From Lichenicola sp965198575 (GTDB lineage: Bacteria > Pseudomonadota > Alphaproteobacteria > Acetobacterales > Acetobacteraceae): DNA of 64,000 bases. A program made the position numbers and the translations under genes. Of the stretch, positions 34,874-43,312 are shown piece by piece (the stretch's first letter is position 1; each line of letters begins with the position of its first letter). The stretch lies in assembly GCF_965198575.1 (NCBI RefSeq), contig NZ_OZ240671.1, positions 3,844,001 to 3,908,000 of the forward strand. Reading direction: 5' to 3'. The notes under the pieces are model-generated. The model saw nothing but the letters and a program-made list of their open reading frames with translations. It was not told the origin of the DNA and ran no database searches.

Positions 34874-35493
34874 CTACCTAAAATCCCGTGTCGGCACCCT
34901 GATCGGCGCCGACCCATGGTCCCGGTCGCGGCGTCCATCGCGGAAGGCGCGGCTGTGTTCCAGGTCGCGGAGCGGCGGGGTCAGGTTCTCCAGGCGGTCG
35001 GCGACCAGATGCACGACCTCGCCCGCGCGCTGCACGCGGCCGTGGCAGGCGACCATGCCGGCGGACAGGATCAGGCTGCGCTGGCGCTCGAACAGCGACG
35101 GCCAGATCACCAGGTTGCCGATGCCGGCCTCGTCCTCAATCGTCATGAACATCACGCCCTTGGCCGAGCCGGGCTTCTGGCGCACCAGCACGATGCCGGC
35201 CACGCCCAGCCGCCGTCCGTCGCGCGCCGTCGCCAGCACGCCGCACGGCACCAGGCCGCGCGTCTGCAGGGCAGGGCGCAGCAGCGAGAGCGGGTAGCGC
35301 TTCAGGCTGAGGCCGGTCATACGGTAATCGGCCACCACCTCGCCGCCATCGCCGAGCGGGGCCAGCACGGTCGCGGGCTCCCGGTCGGGCGCGTCAGGCC
35401 GAGCTCACGCGCCGGGCGCAACAGCGCGTCGGTGTGGTTGGTCCCGTCCAGGGAGGGGGTGTTGGTGGCGACCTGGAGTTCTACGGTGCGCAT
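34874..35493 (-). pseudogene. dnaE2: dnaE2 remnant with large internal deletion
   Basis: The 5' part (ATG 35493 to about 35400) encodes VELQVATNTPSLDGTNHTDALL, the PHP-domain start of error-prone polymerase DnaE2. The next ~165 codons, in another frame, encode only the C-terminus: GDGGEVVADYRMTGLSLKRYP, the OB-fold region VMFMTIEDEAGIGNLVIWP and the terminal RVPTRDFR. Everything between (palm, fingers and catalytic residues, roughly 2.5 kb in an intact gene) is missing, and the frame shifts at the joint. The gene is dead. Its usual partners imuA and imuB are not here. Confidence 0.85.
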
Positions 35494-35553
35494 GGCGGAT
35501 CCCACGTCGGATCGTGGCGCACCGACCCTGGAACATGACGAAGAAAGCACACG

Positions 35554-36513
35554 ATGACCGACATGCAGGCGGCGACGCTGCCCTGGCTCACCCCCACGGC
35601 CGGTGAAATCGATCCGGCCGCCCGGACGCTGCTCGAGTTCATGGCAGCCCGGGCCAAGGCACCGCCCTCGACCGACGGCAAGCAGTCCAACGGCAACCTG
35701 TCCGGTCGCCCCGAGCCGATCGAGGCCGTCGAGGACCTGCTGATCGACGGCGCCGAGGTGCCGATCCACGCCCAGCTGTATCGGCCGGCGGGGTCGGCCA
35801 GCGGTCCGTTGCTGCTGTGGTTCCATGGCGGCGGCTTCGTCGGCGGCGGCCAGGGATCGCACGACGTGCCGCTGCGGGCGCTGGCCAACCGGGCGGCGTG
35901 CGGGATCCTCGCGGTGGATTACCGCCTGGCGCCGGCCGATCCGTTTCCGGCCGCGGTCAATGACGCAGCCGCCAGCATCGGCTGGGCGGCGACCCATGCG
36001 GCGTCGCTCGGGTTCGATCCGGCGCGGATCATGGTCGGGGGCGACAGTGCCGGCGGCAACGTCGCGACCGTGGGGGCGATGCTGGCCCGCGACCAGGGGC
36101 TCGGGCCGGTCGTTCTGCAGCTGCTGGTGTATCCGGATGCCGACGCGCGGGCCGGTAGCAACCAGCCTTCCTGGCAGCAGAATGACGGCATCGTCCTGGA
36201 CCGGAAGGGCAAGGAGGTGGTGCTGGACCAATACCTGCCACCAGGCATCGACCGGACGCAGCCGCATGCGTCGCCGGCCCTGGCACCGCTCGAGGCGCTG
36301 CACGGCTTGCCGCCGACCCTGGTGGTCACCGCCGAGTTCGACCCGCAGCGCGACGAGGGCGAGCTCTATGCCGACCGGCTGCGGGAGGCCGGGGTGAGGG
36401 TGGCGCTGGTCCGCTATCCGGGGATGATCCACGGCTTCATGCAGATGGCCGGCGTTCTGAAACAGGGCCGCGCGCTGATCGACCAGCTCGCGGCGGCGAT
36501 ACGCTCGAGCTGA
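35554..36513 (+). CDS. Alpha/beta hydrolase, HSL-type esterase
   Basis: A 319-residue esterase of the hormone-sensitive-lipase family. FHGGGFVGGG is the oxyanion-hole motif, GGDSAGGNVA contains the nucleophile Ser, EFDPQRDEG the Asp, and GMIHGFMQM the His. Residue spacing is normal. No signal peptide. It hydrolyses short-chain esters; a specific substrate is not predictable. The start is divergent from the dnaE2 remnant. Confidence 0.92.
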   Translation: MTDMQAATLPWLTPTAGEIDPAARTLLEFMAARAKAPPSTDGKQSNGNLSGRPEPIEAVEDLLIDGAEVPIHAQLYRPAGSASGPLLLWFHGGGFVGGGQGSHDVPLRALANRAACGILAVDYRLAPADPFPAAVNDAAASIGWAATHAASLGFDPARIMVGGDSAGGNVATVGAMLARDQGLGPVVLQLLVYPDADARAGSNQPSWQQNDGIVLDRKGKEVVLDQYLPPGIDRTQPHASPALAPLEALHGLPPTLVVTAEFDPQRDEGELYADRLREAGVRVALVRYPGMIHGFMQMAGVLKQGRALIDQLAAAIRSS

Positions 36514-36572
36514 GTGGTAAACCGCGGGGCGGTCTCGTGCGTCATGATGTGCGAAAGCAATGGAGGACGATC

Positions 36573-36872
36573 ATGTCGCGTATCGGTCGATATTCTTGTG
36601 CACCCGCGCTGGTGACGGCGCTCGCACTCATGGCAGGAGCTGCCCCGGCCTTGGCGCAGCATCAGCCGCCGCCGCACTCGCCGTATGCCGACGGCACCGG
36701 CAATAGCGCCGTCGACAAGCTCAACGCGCAGCAGGACGACAAGAACCCGCAGAACTGGCACCAGGTGCCACCAGGCACGCCGGGTTCCCGGATGATGGCG
36801 CCGGCACCCGCATACATGCCGCCGGCACCCCCGCCCGGCACGATGGCGCCACCCCCGCCGCAAGGAGGCTAG
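36573..36872 (+). CDS. Secreted proline/methionine-rich small protein
   Basis: A 99-residue protein from ATG 36573 (GGAGGA upstream). A signal peptide (ALVTALALMAGAAPALA, cut before QHQPPPHSPY) is followed by a low-complexity mature part rich in Pro, Ala and Met (MPPAPPPGTMAPPPPQGG). No known family. A strong hairpin follows the stop and probably ends its transcript. Confidence 0.6.
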   Translation: MSRIGRYSCAPALVTALALMAGAAPALAQHQPPPHSPYADGTGNSAVDKLNAQQDDKNPQNWHQVPPGTPGSRMMAPAPAYMPPAPPPGTMAPPPPQGG

Positions 36873-36879
36873 TGCTCAC

Positions 36880-36912
36880 CCTGCACGGCCGGTCCAGATC
36901 AGGCCGTGCAGG
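36880..36912 (+). terminator. Hairpin after the proline-rich protein gene
   Basis: CCTGCACGGCC (36880-36890) and GGCCGTGCAGG (36902-36912) form a perfect 11-bp stem with an 11-base loop, eight bases past the stop. It lacks a T tract, so it may act as a terminator with help or as an RNA-stabilising end. Confidence 0.5.
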
Positions 36913-37116
36913 ACCCGGGTGATGTCGCCCGGGGGTGAGGACTAGCCAACCGACGAGGCGGTCGTCCGGTATCCGGCGACTGTCCGTGGCATCGACCGAG
37001 GCAACGCTTCGCCCTGCGCTCCACCCGGAGGCTGCGTCATGTGAGGCGGGCGCCTCGGCCGGCTGTCCTGGCGAAGCTTGTGGAGTGAGACTGGGCGGAA
37101 CCGTCAGGCCGCGCCA

Positions 37117-37971
37117 TCACCTCGTGGCTGATCCCAGGGACGACCCGTTCAGGTAGTGTCTCAGGAGCTCACCATCGCTGGTCGCTGGGTCGATCAGGCC
37201 GTGACGCAGGAACAGGTCGATCAGCACCAGGTTGACGTTGAACTTGAATGCGTCGGTGTCGCGGACCAGGCGGAACACCTCGGCGAGTGGCAACAGCGTA
37301 AACGACACCACCTCGCCGTCGGCGGGCACCGGCTGAAAGCTCTCGGGCAGCACCAGGTCGAAGCACAGCAGCCGGTCGCGCCGCAGTCCTTCCGGTCGCG
37401 CCATCGCGTACCGGATGGTCGCGACCAGCACCGCCTGCCCGGCCAGCTCTGCAGGCAGGCTGCACTCCTCGGCTCCTTCCTTGGCCAGCGTCCGGCGGCT
37501 GTCGTACCCGGCCGAGACACCGCCGCCGATCAGGTGGTCGAGCTTGTCCGGGTCGAGCAGCTTGTCGGGTGCGCGCCTGCCGACCCACAGGTGGGTGCCG
37601 TCGGCGCGCTCGACGATGCCGTTCACGTGCACCCCGTCGGCCAGCACCCCGAAGCTCGGCAGGGCACCGCGATCGAGCTGCGCCAGTACCGCACCGTCTG
37701 GCTCGGCGCGCACGTCGAACGGCTCGTGGCGATCGCGGAACAGGCCGTCGCTGGCCATCTCCTGGCCGAGTGACAGGAGCCGTCGTCCGTCGTCGAGGAT
37801 GAGCCGGTCACCCTCGCGGCGGACCCCACGGCGTTCCAGTTCGGGCGCCAGGCCAGGCGCGATCCAGCCGACCTGGGCGCTCCCGAGCAGGAACGGCAGG
37901 CGGCCGCCCGGCAAGTCGGCGTTGTTGCAGGCGTCGAGGTGGCGGAGGAAGGGCGCGATGCTGGGTGTCAT
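37117..37971 (-). CDS. NUDIX hydrolase with DUF4743 N-terminal domain
   Basis: A 284-residue protein. The first ~110 residues match DUF4743 (FLLGSAQVGWIAPGLAPEL). The NUDIX fold follows with box GGGVSAGYDSRRTLAKEGAEEC (residues ~160-181); the canonical Glu of G-x5-E is Tyr here, and REUxEE is KEGAEE. DUF4743-NUDIX proteins hydrolyse thiamine-pyrophosphate-like molecules. The altered box leaves metal binding in doubt. Start ATG 37971 is divergent from the ABC exporter. Confidence 0.82.
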   Translation of the reverse strand: MTPSIAPFLRHLDACNNADLPGGRLPFLLGSAQVGWIAPGLAPELERRGVRREGDRLILDDGRRLLSLGQEMASDGLFRDRHEPFDVRAEPDGAVLAQLDRGALPSFGVLADGVHVNGIVERADGTHLWVGRRAPDKLLDPDKLDHLIGGGVSAGYDSRRTLAKEGAEECSLPAELAGQAVLVATIRYAMARPEGLRRDRLLCFDLVLPESFQPVPADGEVVSFTLLPLAEVFRLVRDTDAFKFNVNLVLIDLFLRHGLIDPATSDGELLRHYLNGSSLGSATR

Positions 37972-38067
37972 GGCGCAGCGTGCCGTCGCACGAGCCTGCC
38001 TTGCAACAGCGCGCGAGCGACATACCCGACCTTTGTTTTCGACAGCTTCGGTGCCACATCCGTGAGA

Positions 38068-39981
38068 ATGACACCTCCCACGACAAGCGCCCCCCGAGCC
38101 GCCCTTTCGACACGTACGGCGCTGCAGACGGTGCGCGGGCTGCTGCCGTATCTCTGGCCGAAGCGCGACCTCCGCACCCGGGCGCATGTCGTTGCGGCGA
38201 TCGTGCTGCTGATCGCGGCCAAGCTCGCCACGGTCTGCGTGCCGCTGGTCTATGCCCGCGCCATCGACCGGCTCTCGCACCGCGACCCGACCCACATGCT
38301 GGTGGTCCCGGTCGGGCTGATCGTCGCGTATGGGCTGCTGCGGATCGCCACCGGCGGCTTCGGCGAGCTGCGCGACGCGGTGTTCGCGCCGGTCAAGCAG
38401 AGGGTGATCCGGGTCACCGCGATGCAGACCTTCAGCCACCTGCACCGGCTGTCGCTGCGCTTCCATCTCGACCGCCAGACCGGCGGCGTCACCCGGGCGG
38501 TGGAGCGTGGCACCCAGGCGATCGAGCTGATCCTCCGGCTCGGCGTGTTCAACATCGTGCCGACATTGTTCGAGACGCTAATGGTAACCGCGGTGATCTG
38601 GCGGTTGTTCGACTGGCGCTTCGCGCTCGCCACGCTGCTGACGGTGGTGGTGTATGTCGGCTTCACCGTGGCGTTCACCGGCTGGCGCATCGGCATCCGC
38701 CGAAAGATGAACGAAGTGGAGAGCGAGGCCAGCAGCAAGGCGCTGGACAGCCTGCTGAACTACGAGACGGTCAAGTATTTCGGCAACGAGCGCCACGAGG
38801 CCCGGCGCTACGACGAAACCCAGTCGCGCTACGAGCGGGCGGCCGTGCGCACCCAGGTCTCGCTCAACATGCTCAATATCGGCCAGGTAACGATCATCGC
38901 GGTGGCCCTGGCGGTGATCATGCTGATGGCGGCGCAGGGCGTGGCGGCGGGCAAGCTGACCGTCGGCAAGTTCGTGCTGGTGAACACCTACCTGATGCAG
39001 CTGTATCAGCCGCTGAACCTGCTCGGCTTCGTGTACTCCTCGCTGCGTCAATCGCTGGTCGACCTGGAGCAGATGTTCAAGCTGCTCGGCGAGGCGCAGG
39101 AGGTGCAGGACCCGACGTCCCCAGCACTGCTGCCGGCCCGGCTCGAGGATGCGCCACCAGCTGAGGTCCGGTTCGAGGACGTGCATTTCGGCTACCGGCC
39201 GAACCGCGAGATCCTGCACGGGGTGAGCTTCTCGGTGCAGCCGGGTGGACGCACCGCGATCGTCGGCCCCACCGGCGCGGGCAAGTCGACGATCAGCCGG
39301 CTGCTGTTCCGCTTCTATGACGTAAATGCCGGCCGGGTGTTGCTCGACGGCACCGATGTGCGCGACTACGCCCAGGAGAGCCTGCGCGCGGCAATCGGCG
39401 TGGTGCCGCAGGACACCGTGCTGTTCAACGACACCATCCGCTACAACATCGCCTATGGCCGGATCGGCGCCACCCAGGCCGAGATCGAGCACGCGGCCCA
39501 ACTGGCGCAGGTGCATGACTTCGTGATGCGGCTGCCGGAGGGCTACGACACCCGCGTCGGCGAGCGCGGGCTGAAGCTGTCCGGCGGCGAGAAGCAGCGG
39601 GTGGCGATCGCCCGTACCATCCTGAAGAACCCGCGCGTGCTGATCCTGGACGAGGCGACCAGCGCGCTCGACACCCACACCGAGCAGGAGATCCAGTCGG
39701 CGCTGCGCACGGTGGCAGCCAATCGCACGACCCTGGTGATCGCCCACCGGCTGTCGACGGTGGTCGATGCCGACGAGATCCTGGTGCTGGTGGACGGGCT
39801 GGTCGCCGAGCGTGGCAGCCACCGCGAGCTGCTGGCATCCGACGGCGTGTATGCTCGGATGTGGGCGGCGCAGTCCGAGGAGGAAGCGGCGGAGGAGCAT
39901 GTCGAGGCAGCCGAGCATCCGGCGCCGGGTCGGCCGCGTGGCGTGCAGGCGGAGCTGGTGACGACGGGCGTCGCTCCCTGA
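38068..39981 (+). CDS. Atm1-type ABC exporter (permease-ATPase fusion)
   Basis: A 637-residue half-transporter. The N-terminal six-segment domain starts AIVLLIAAKLATVCVPLVYA and includes ALDSLLNYETVKYFGNERHE, the ATM1/HMT1 signature. The C-terminal ATPase has GPTGAGKST (Walker A), LKLSGGEKQR (signature) and RVLILDEATSALD (Walker B). Atm1-type exporters move glutathione-linked sulfur or metal species and support Fe-S metabolism, which fits a genome with a large SUF operon further right, although the two are not linked. ATG 38068 is chosen at the end of the divergent leader. Confidence 0.92.
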   Translation: MTPPTTSAPRAALSTRTALQTVRGLLPYLWPKRDLRTRAHVVAAIVLLIAAKLATVCVPLVYARAIDRLSHRDPTHMLVVPVGLIVAYGLLRIATGGFGELRDAVFAPVKQRVIRVTAMQTFSHLHRLSLRFHLDRQTGGVTRAVERGTQAIELILRLGVFNIVPTLFETLMVTAVIWRLFDWRFALATLLTVVVYVGFTVAFTGWRIGIRRKMNEVESEASSKALDSLLNYETVKYFGNERHEARRYDETQSRYERAAVRTQVSLNMLNIGQVTIIAVALAVIMLMAAQGVAAGKLTVGKFVLVNTYLMQLYQPLNLLGFVYSSLRQSLVDLEQMFKLLGEAQEVQDPTSPALLPARLEDAPPAEVRFEDVHFGYRPNREILHGVSFSVQPGGRTAIVGPTGAGKSTISRLLFRFYDVNAGRVLLDGTDVRDYAQESLRAAIGVVPQDTVLFNDTIRYNIAYGRIGATQAEIEHAAQLAQVHDFVMRLPEGYDTRVGERGLKLSGGEKQRVAIARTILKNPRVLILDEATSALDTHTEQEIQSALRTVAANRTTLVIAHRLSTVVDADEILVLVDGLVAERGSHRELLASDGVYARMWAAQSEEEAAEEHVEAAEHPAPGRPRGVQAELVTTGVAP

Positions 39982-40159
39982 AAGCCGGCTGGATTAGCGG
40001 GTGGCGCAGTCCCATGTGTGCGCTACACCGACGGCGGCCGGCCACCCGGCAGCAGACAATCCGTGGCAGACACGAGGCATCCGGCCTGCGCTCGCGCGGC
40101 ACGGTCGAGGCATGAGGGGCAAGGCTCGCGACTCGGTCGAGCCCGCCACAGGAGGCAGC

Positions 40160-40453
40160 ATGAGCGTCGAGCAGCATCACGACCACACCGGCGAACAGCC
40201 GCTCGGACAGGATGGATCGGTTCCGGCCGAGCTGAGCCACGCCGGCGCGGTCGTGGACAAGGCGATCGAGTACATGCTGGGCGAGCAGCTGCCGCCGCTG
40301 GCGATTGCCTCGGCGCTGCTGGGCGGCTCGCTCGGGCTGCTCGCACGCACGATGGACCAGACGGTGATGATCCGCATGCTTGAGAACGCCATGGTGAGCG
40401 TGCGCGCCGGCGAGTTGCATCCGTCCAACGATCGTGGCGGCGGCCAGGCCTGA
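40160..40453 (+). CDS. Small hypothetical protein
   Basis: A 97-residue acidic protein with AGGAGGC before ATG 40160. The N-terminal ~25 residues are His/Asp/Glu-rich (EQHHDHTGEQ), and one hydrophobic helix (LPPLAIASALLGGSLGLLA) lies near residue 45. No recognised family. It ends 33 bases before the promoter of rpmB. Confidence 0.6.
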   Translation: MSVEQHHDHTGEQPLGQDGSVPAELSHAGAVVDKAIEYMLGEQLPPLAIASALLGGSLGLLARTMDQTVMIRMLENAMVSVRAGELHPSNDRGGGQA

Positions 40454-40486
40454 GGCGCCGCGCTCCGGGTGGGCGCCAGGAAGAGC

Positions 40487-40515
40487 TTGACGGATTGCCG
40501 GCCGTGGGGTGATAA
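40487..40515 (+). promoter_or_regulatory. Sigma-70-type promoter of rpmB
   Basis: TTGACG (40487-40492) and TGATAA (40510-40515) are separated by exactly 17 bases and lie about 98 bases upstream of the rpmB start. This is the clearest vegetative promoter in the window. Confidence 0.75.
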
Positions 40516-40613
40516 GCCGCGCCTCGATGAGACGATCAAACCGGGCCCGGTTGCGCCGGGCGTTCGGTGTTTCGTTCCGGTTGACCGGGACGTGTGACCT
40601 TAAGGATGAGACG

Positions 40614-40919
40614 ATGTCGCGCCGCTGCGAAATGACCGGCAAGGGCGTGCTGACGGGCAACAACGTCAGCCACGCCAACAACAAGAGCCGCCGCCGCTAC
40701 CTGCCGAACCTGCAGGATACGTCGCTGCTGTCGGATGTGCTCGGCACGTCGATCCGCATGCGCGTCACCACGCACGGCCTGCGCACGATCGAGCATAATG
40801 GCGGCCTCGACAGCTTCCTGCTGACGACGCCGAACCGTCGCCTGCCGGAAGCGGCGCAGATCCTGAAGCGCCGGATCCTTCGCGCCCAGGTCAAGAAGCA
40901 GGCCGCCCAGCCCGCCTGA
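40614..40919 (+). CDS. rpmB: 50S ribosomal protein L28
   Basis: A 101-residue protein with the L28 pattern: MSRRCEMTGKGVLTGNNVSHANNKSRR at the N-terminus (split here for length) and RRRYLPNLQ. It is slightly longer than E. coli L28, with the basic C-terminal tail usual in alphaproteobacteria (KRRILRAQVKKQ). A close promoter lies upstream. The next gene is an EF-G gene 179 bases downstream. Confidence 0.96.
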   Translation: MSRRCEMTGKGVLTGNNVSHANNKSRRRYLPNLQDTSLLSDVLGTSIRMRVTTHGLRTIEHNGGLDSFLLTTPNRRLPEAAQILKRRILRAQVKKQAAQPA

Positions 40920-41045
40920 GGCCGGTCCGGGCCGGCGCGGATCCTGAGGGGTCCGCCGCCGCCCATCGGTCTTGCAAAATCGGGGCTTCTCGCGCATGTG
41001 AGGCCCCATCAGTCTTTCGGCCGCCAGGCTTAGCCCGCGGCCCGG

Positions 41046-41079
41046 GAAGGCGCGCGGAGCCCGCTCCGGTCGCGCCTTC
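41046..41079 (+). promoter_or_regulatory. Strong hairpin in the EF-G gene leader
   Basis: Outer stem GAAGGCGCG (41046-41054) / CGCGCCTTC (41071-41079) encloses an inner stem CGGAG/CTCCG with a four-base loop. It ends 19 bases before the GTG start and is followed by TTGGTTT. It could terminate rpmB transcription, act as an attenuator, or control ribosome loading on the EF-G gene. Confidence 0.6.
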
Positions 41080-41098
41080 TTGGTTTGAGGAGAGAGCC

Positions 41099-43180
41099 GT
41101 GTCCGAACTGTCCAAGATCCGCAATATCGGCATCACCGCGCACATCGATGCTGGCAAGACCACCACCACCGAGCGCATCCTGTACTATACCGGCGTGTCG
41201 CACCGGATCGGTGAGGTCCATGAGGGCAACACCACCACCGACTACATGGAGCAGGAGCGCGAGCGGGGGATCACCATCACCTCGGCTGCGGTGACGTGCG
41301 AGTGGAAGGACCACCGCATCAACATCATCGACACTCCCGGCCATATCGATTTCAACATCGAGGTGAACCGGTCGCTGCGTGTGCTCGATGGCGCCATCTT
41401 CATCATCGAGGGCGTGGCCGGCGTGCAGCCGCAGTCCGAGACCAACTGGCGTCTCGCCGACCGCTACAACGTCCCGCGCATCATCTTCATCAACAAGCTG
41501 GACCGCACCGGCGCCGACTTCTACCGCGCGTTCGACACGCTGAAGGAGAAGCTCGACATCATCGCGCTGCCGCTGCAGCTGCCGATCGGCATCGAGGAGA
41601 CCTTCATCGGCGTCGTCGACCTGGTCGAGATGAAGGCGATCATCTGGGAAGGCGGCGAGCTCGGCGCGAAGTTCCACGACGAGGAAATCCCCGCCGACCT
41701 GCTGGAGCGCGCCAAGGAAGCCCGCCAGCTGCTGCTCGACACCGCGCTCTCGGTCGATAACGAGGCGATGGAAGAGTATTTCGAGAAGGGCGACGTCGAT
41801 GTCGCGACCCTGAAGCGCTGCATCAAGGCGGGTGCCATTTCTGGCGTGTTCCGTCCGGTGCTGTGCGGCACGGCGTTCAAGAACAAGGGCGTGCAGCCGC
41901 TGCTTGATGCGGTGCTCGACTACCTGCCGGCGCCGGACGACCGCGAAGGCATCCGCGTTGCCGCCGAGGAGGGCCAGGAGGATGGCGATCCGAAGCTGCG
42001 CCGCCTGATCAAGGTCGATCCGAAAGGCAACTTCTCCGGCCTCGCCTTCAAGATCATCAACGACAAGTACGGCACCCTGACCTTCGTGCGGGTCTATTCC
42101 GGCTCGCTGAAGTCCGGCGATCAGGTCATGAACACGACCAAGGACCACAAGGAGCGGATCGGCCGCATGTTCCAGATGCACGCCGACAAGCGTGCGGAAA
42201 TCAAGGAAGTGCAGGCTGGCGACATCGCCGCCTTCGTGGGCCTGAAGGATACCGGCACCGGCGACACGCTGGCCTCGGCCGATGACCCGGTGATTCTGGA
42301 GCGCATGGCGTTCCCGGTTCCGGTGATCGACATCTCGGTCGAGCCGAAGACCAAGGAAGCCGTCGAGAAGATGACGCTGGCGCTGCAGAAGCTCGCCGGC
42401 GAGGATCCGAGCCTGCGCCTCAAGACCGACCAGGAAACCGGCCAGACCATCCTGTCCGGCATGGGCGAGCTGCATCTCGAGATCATCATCGACCGCTTGC
42501 GCCGCGAGTATGGCGTCGACGCGAATATCGGCGCGCCGCAGGTGGCGTATCGCGAGACCATCAGCAAGACGCACACCGAGACCTACACCCACAAGAAGCA
42601 GTCGGGCGGTTCGGGCCAGTACGCCGAGGTGAAGATCGAGTTCTCGCCGCAGGAGCGGAATGCCGGCATCCTGTTCGAGAACAAGGTCGTCGGCGGCACG
42701 GTGCCGAAGGAATACATCCCGGCCGTCGAGAAGGGCATTCGGGTGCAGTCCTCGACCGGTGTGCTTGCAGGCTTCCCGACCGTCGACTTCAAGTACACGC
42801 TGGTCGACGGCAAGTACCATGACGTCGACTCGTCCGCGCTGGCATTCGAGATCGCGGCCAAGGCCTGCTTCCGCGAGGGCATGAAGCGCGCCTCGCCGGT
42901 GATCCTCGAGCCGATCATGGATGTCGAGTGCACCACGCCGCAGGATCATGTCGGCGACGTGGTGGGCGATCTCAACCGTCGTCGCGGCCAGATCCAGAAC
43001 CAGGAGAGTGCCGGTTCGACGGTGACGGTGCGCGCCCAGGTGCCGCTGAAGGAGATGTTCGGCTACATCTCGCACCTGCGGTCGATGACCAAGGGCCGCG
43101 CCTCGTTCACCATGCAGTTCCATCATTACGACCCGGTGCCGCGCAACATCGCCGACGAGATCATGGCGAAGTCGGCGTAA
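41099..43180 (+). CDS. fusA: Elongation factor G (probable second paralogue)
   Basis: A 693-residue translational GTPase from GTG 41099 (GAGGAGAGAG upstream). G motifs: AHIDAGKTTTTE (G1), RGITITSA (G2), DTPGHIDF (G3), NKLDRTGADF (G4; canonical NKMD reads NKLD). Domains II to V follow to residue 693. Canonical fusA sits with rpsL, rpsG and tuf; this copy stands alone after rpmB. Its N-terminal region (ILYYTGVSHRIGEVHEGNTT, and IIEGVAGVQPQSETNWRLADR) differs from the housekeeping form, so it is probably a second EF-G with a specialised or recycling role. Confidence 0.9.
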   Translation: MSELSKIRNIGITAHIDAGKTTTTERILYYTGVSHRIGEVHEGNTTTDYMEQERERGITITSAAVTCEWKDHRINIIDTPGHIDFNIEVNRSLRVLDGAIFIIEGVAGVQPQSETNWRLADRYNVPRIIFINKLDRTGADFYRAFDTLKEKLDIIALPLQLPIGIEETFIGVVDLVEMKAIIWEGGELGAKFHDEEIPADLLERAKEARQLLLDTALSVDNEAMEEYFEKGDVDVATLKRCIKAGAISGVFRPVLCGTAFKNKGVQPLLDAVLDYLPAPDDREGIRVAAEEGQEDGDPKLRRLIKVDPKGNFSGLAFKIINDKYGTLTFVRVYSGSLKSGDQVMNTTKDHKERIGRMFQMHADKRAEIKEVQAGDIAAFVGLKDTGTGDTLASADDPVILERMAFPVPVIDISVEPKTKEAVEKMTLALQKLAGEDPSLRLKTDQETGQTILSGMGELHLEIIIDRLRREYGVDANIGAPQVAYRETISKTHTETYTHKKQSGGSGQYAEVKIEFSPQERNAGILFENKVVGGTVPKEYIPAVEKGIRVQSSTGVLAGFPTVDFKYTLVDGKYHDVDSSALAFEIAAKACFREGMKRASPVILEPIMDVECTTPQDHVGDVVGDLNRRRGQIQNQESAGSTVTVRAQVPLKEMFGYISHLRSMTKGRASFTMQFHHYDPVPRNIADEIMAKSA

Positions 43181-43206
43181 CCCGACGTCACAGCGTCGAC
43201 GAAAAC

Positions 43207-43236
43207 AGGCCGGCCCGGCAACGGGCCGGCCTTTTT
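43207..43236 (+). terminator. Rho-independent terminator of the EF-G gene
   Basis: Perfect 10-bp stem AGGCCGGCCC (43207-43216) / GGGCCGGCCT (43223-43232) with a six-base loop, followed by TTTT. It begins 26 bases after the stop codon. Confidence 0.95.
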
Positions 43237-43312
43237 CATATCGGGTTGTTGATGAAGACATTTGACACCATTGGTAGTAATTACAGCCGCAGATCAAAAA
43301 GGATCGCGGTGT

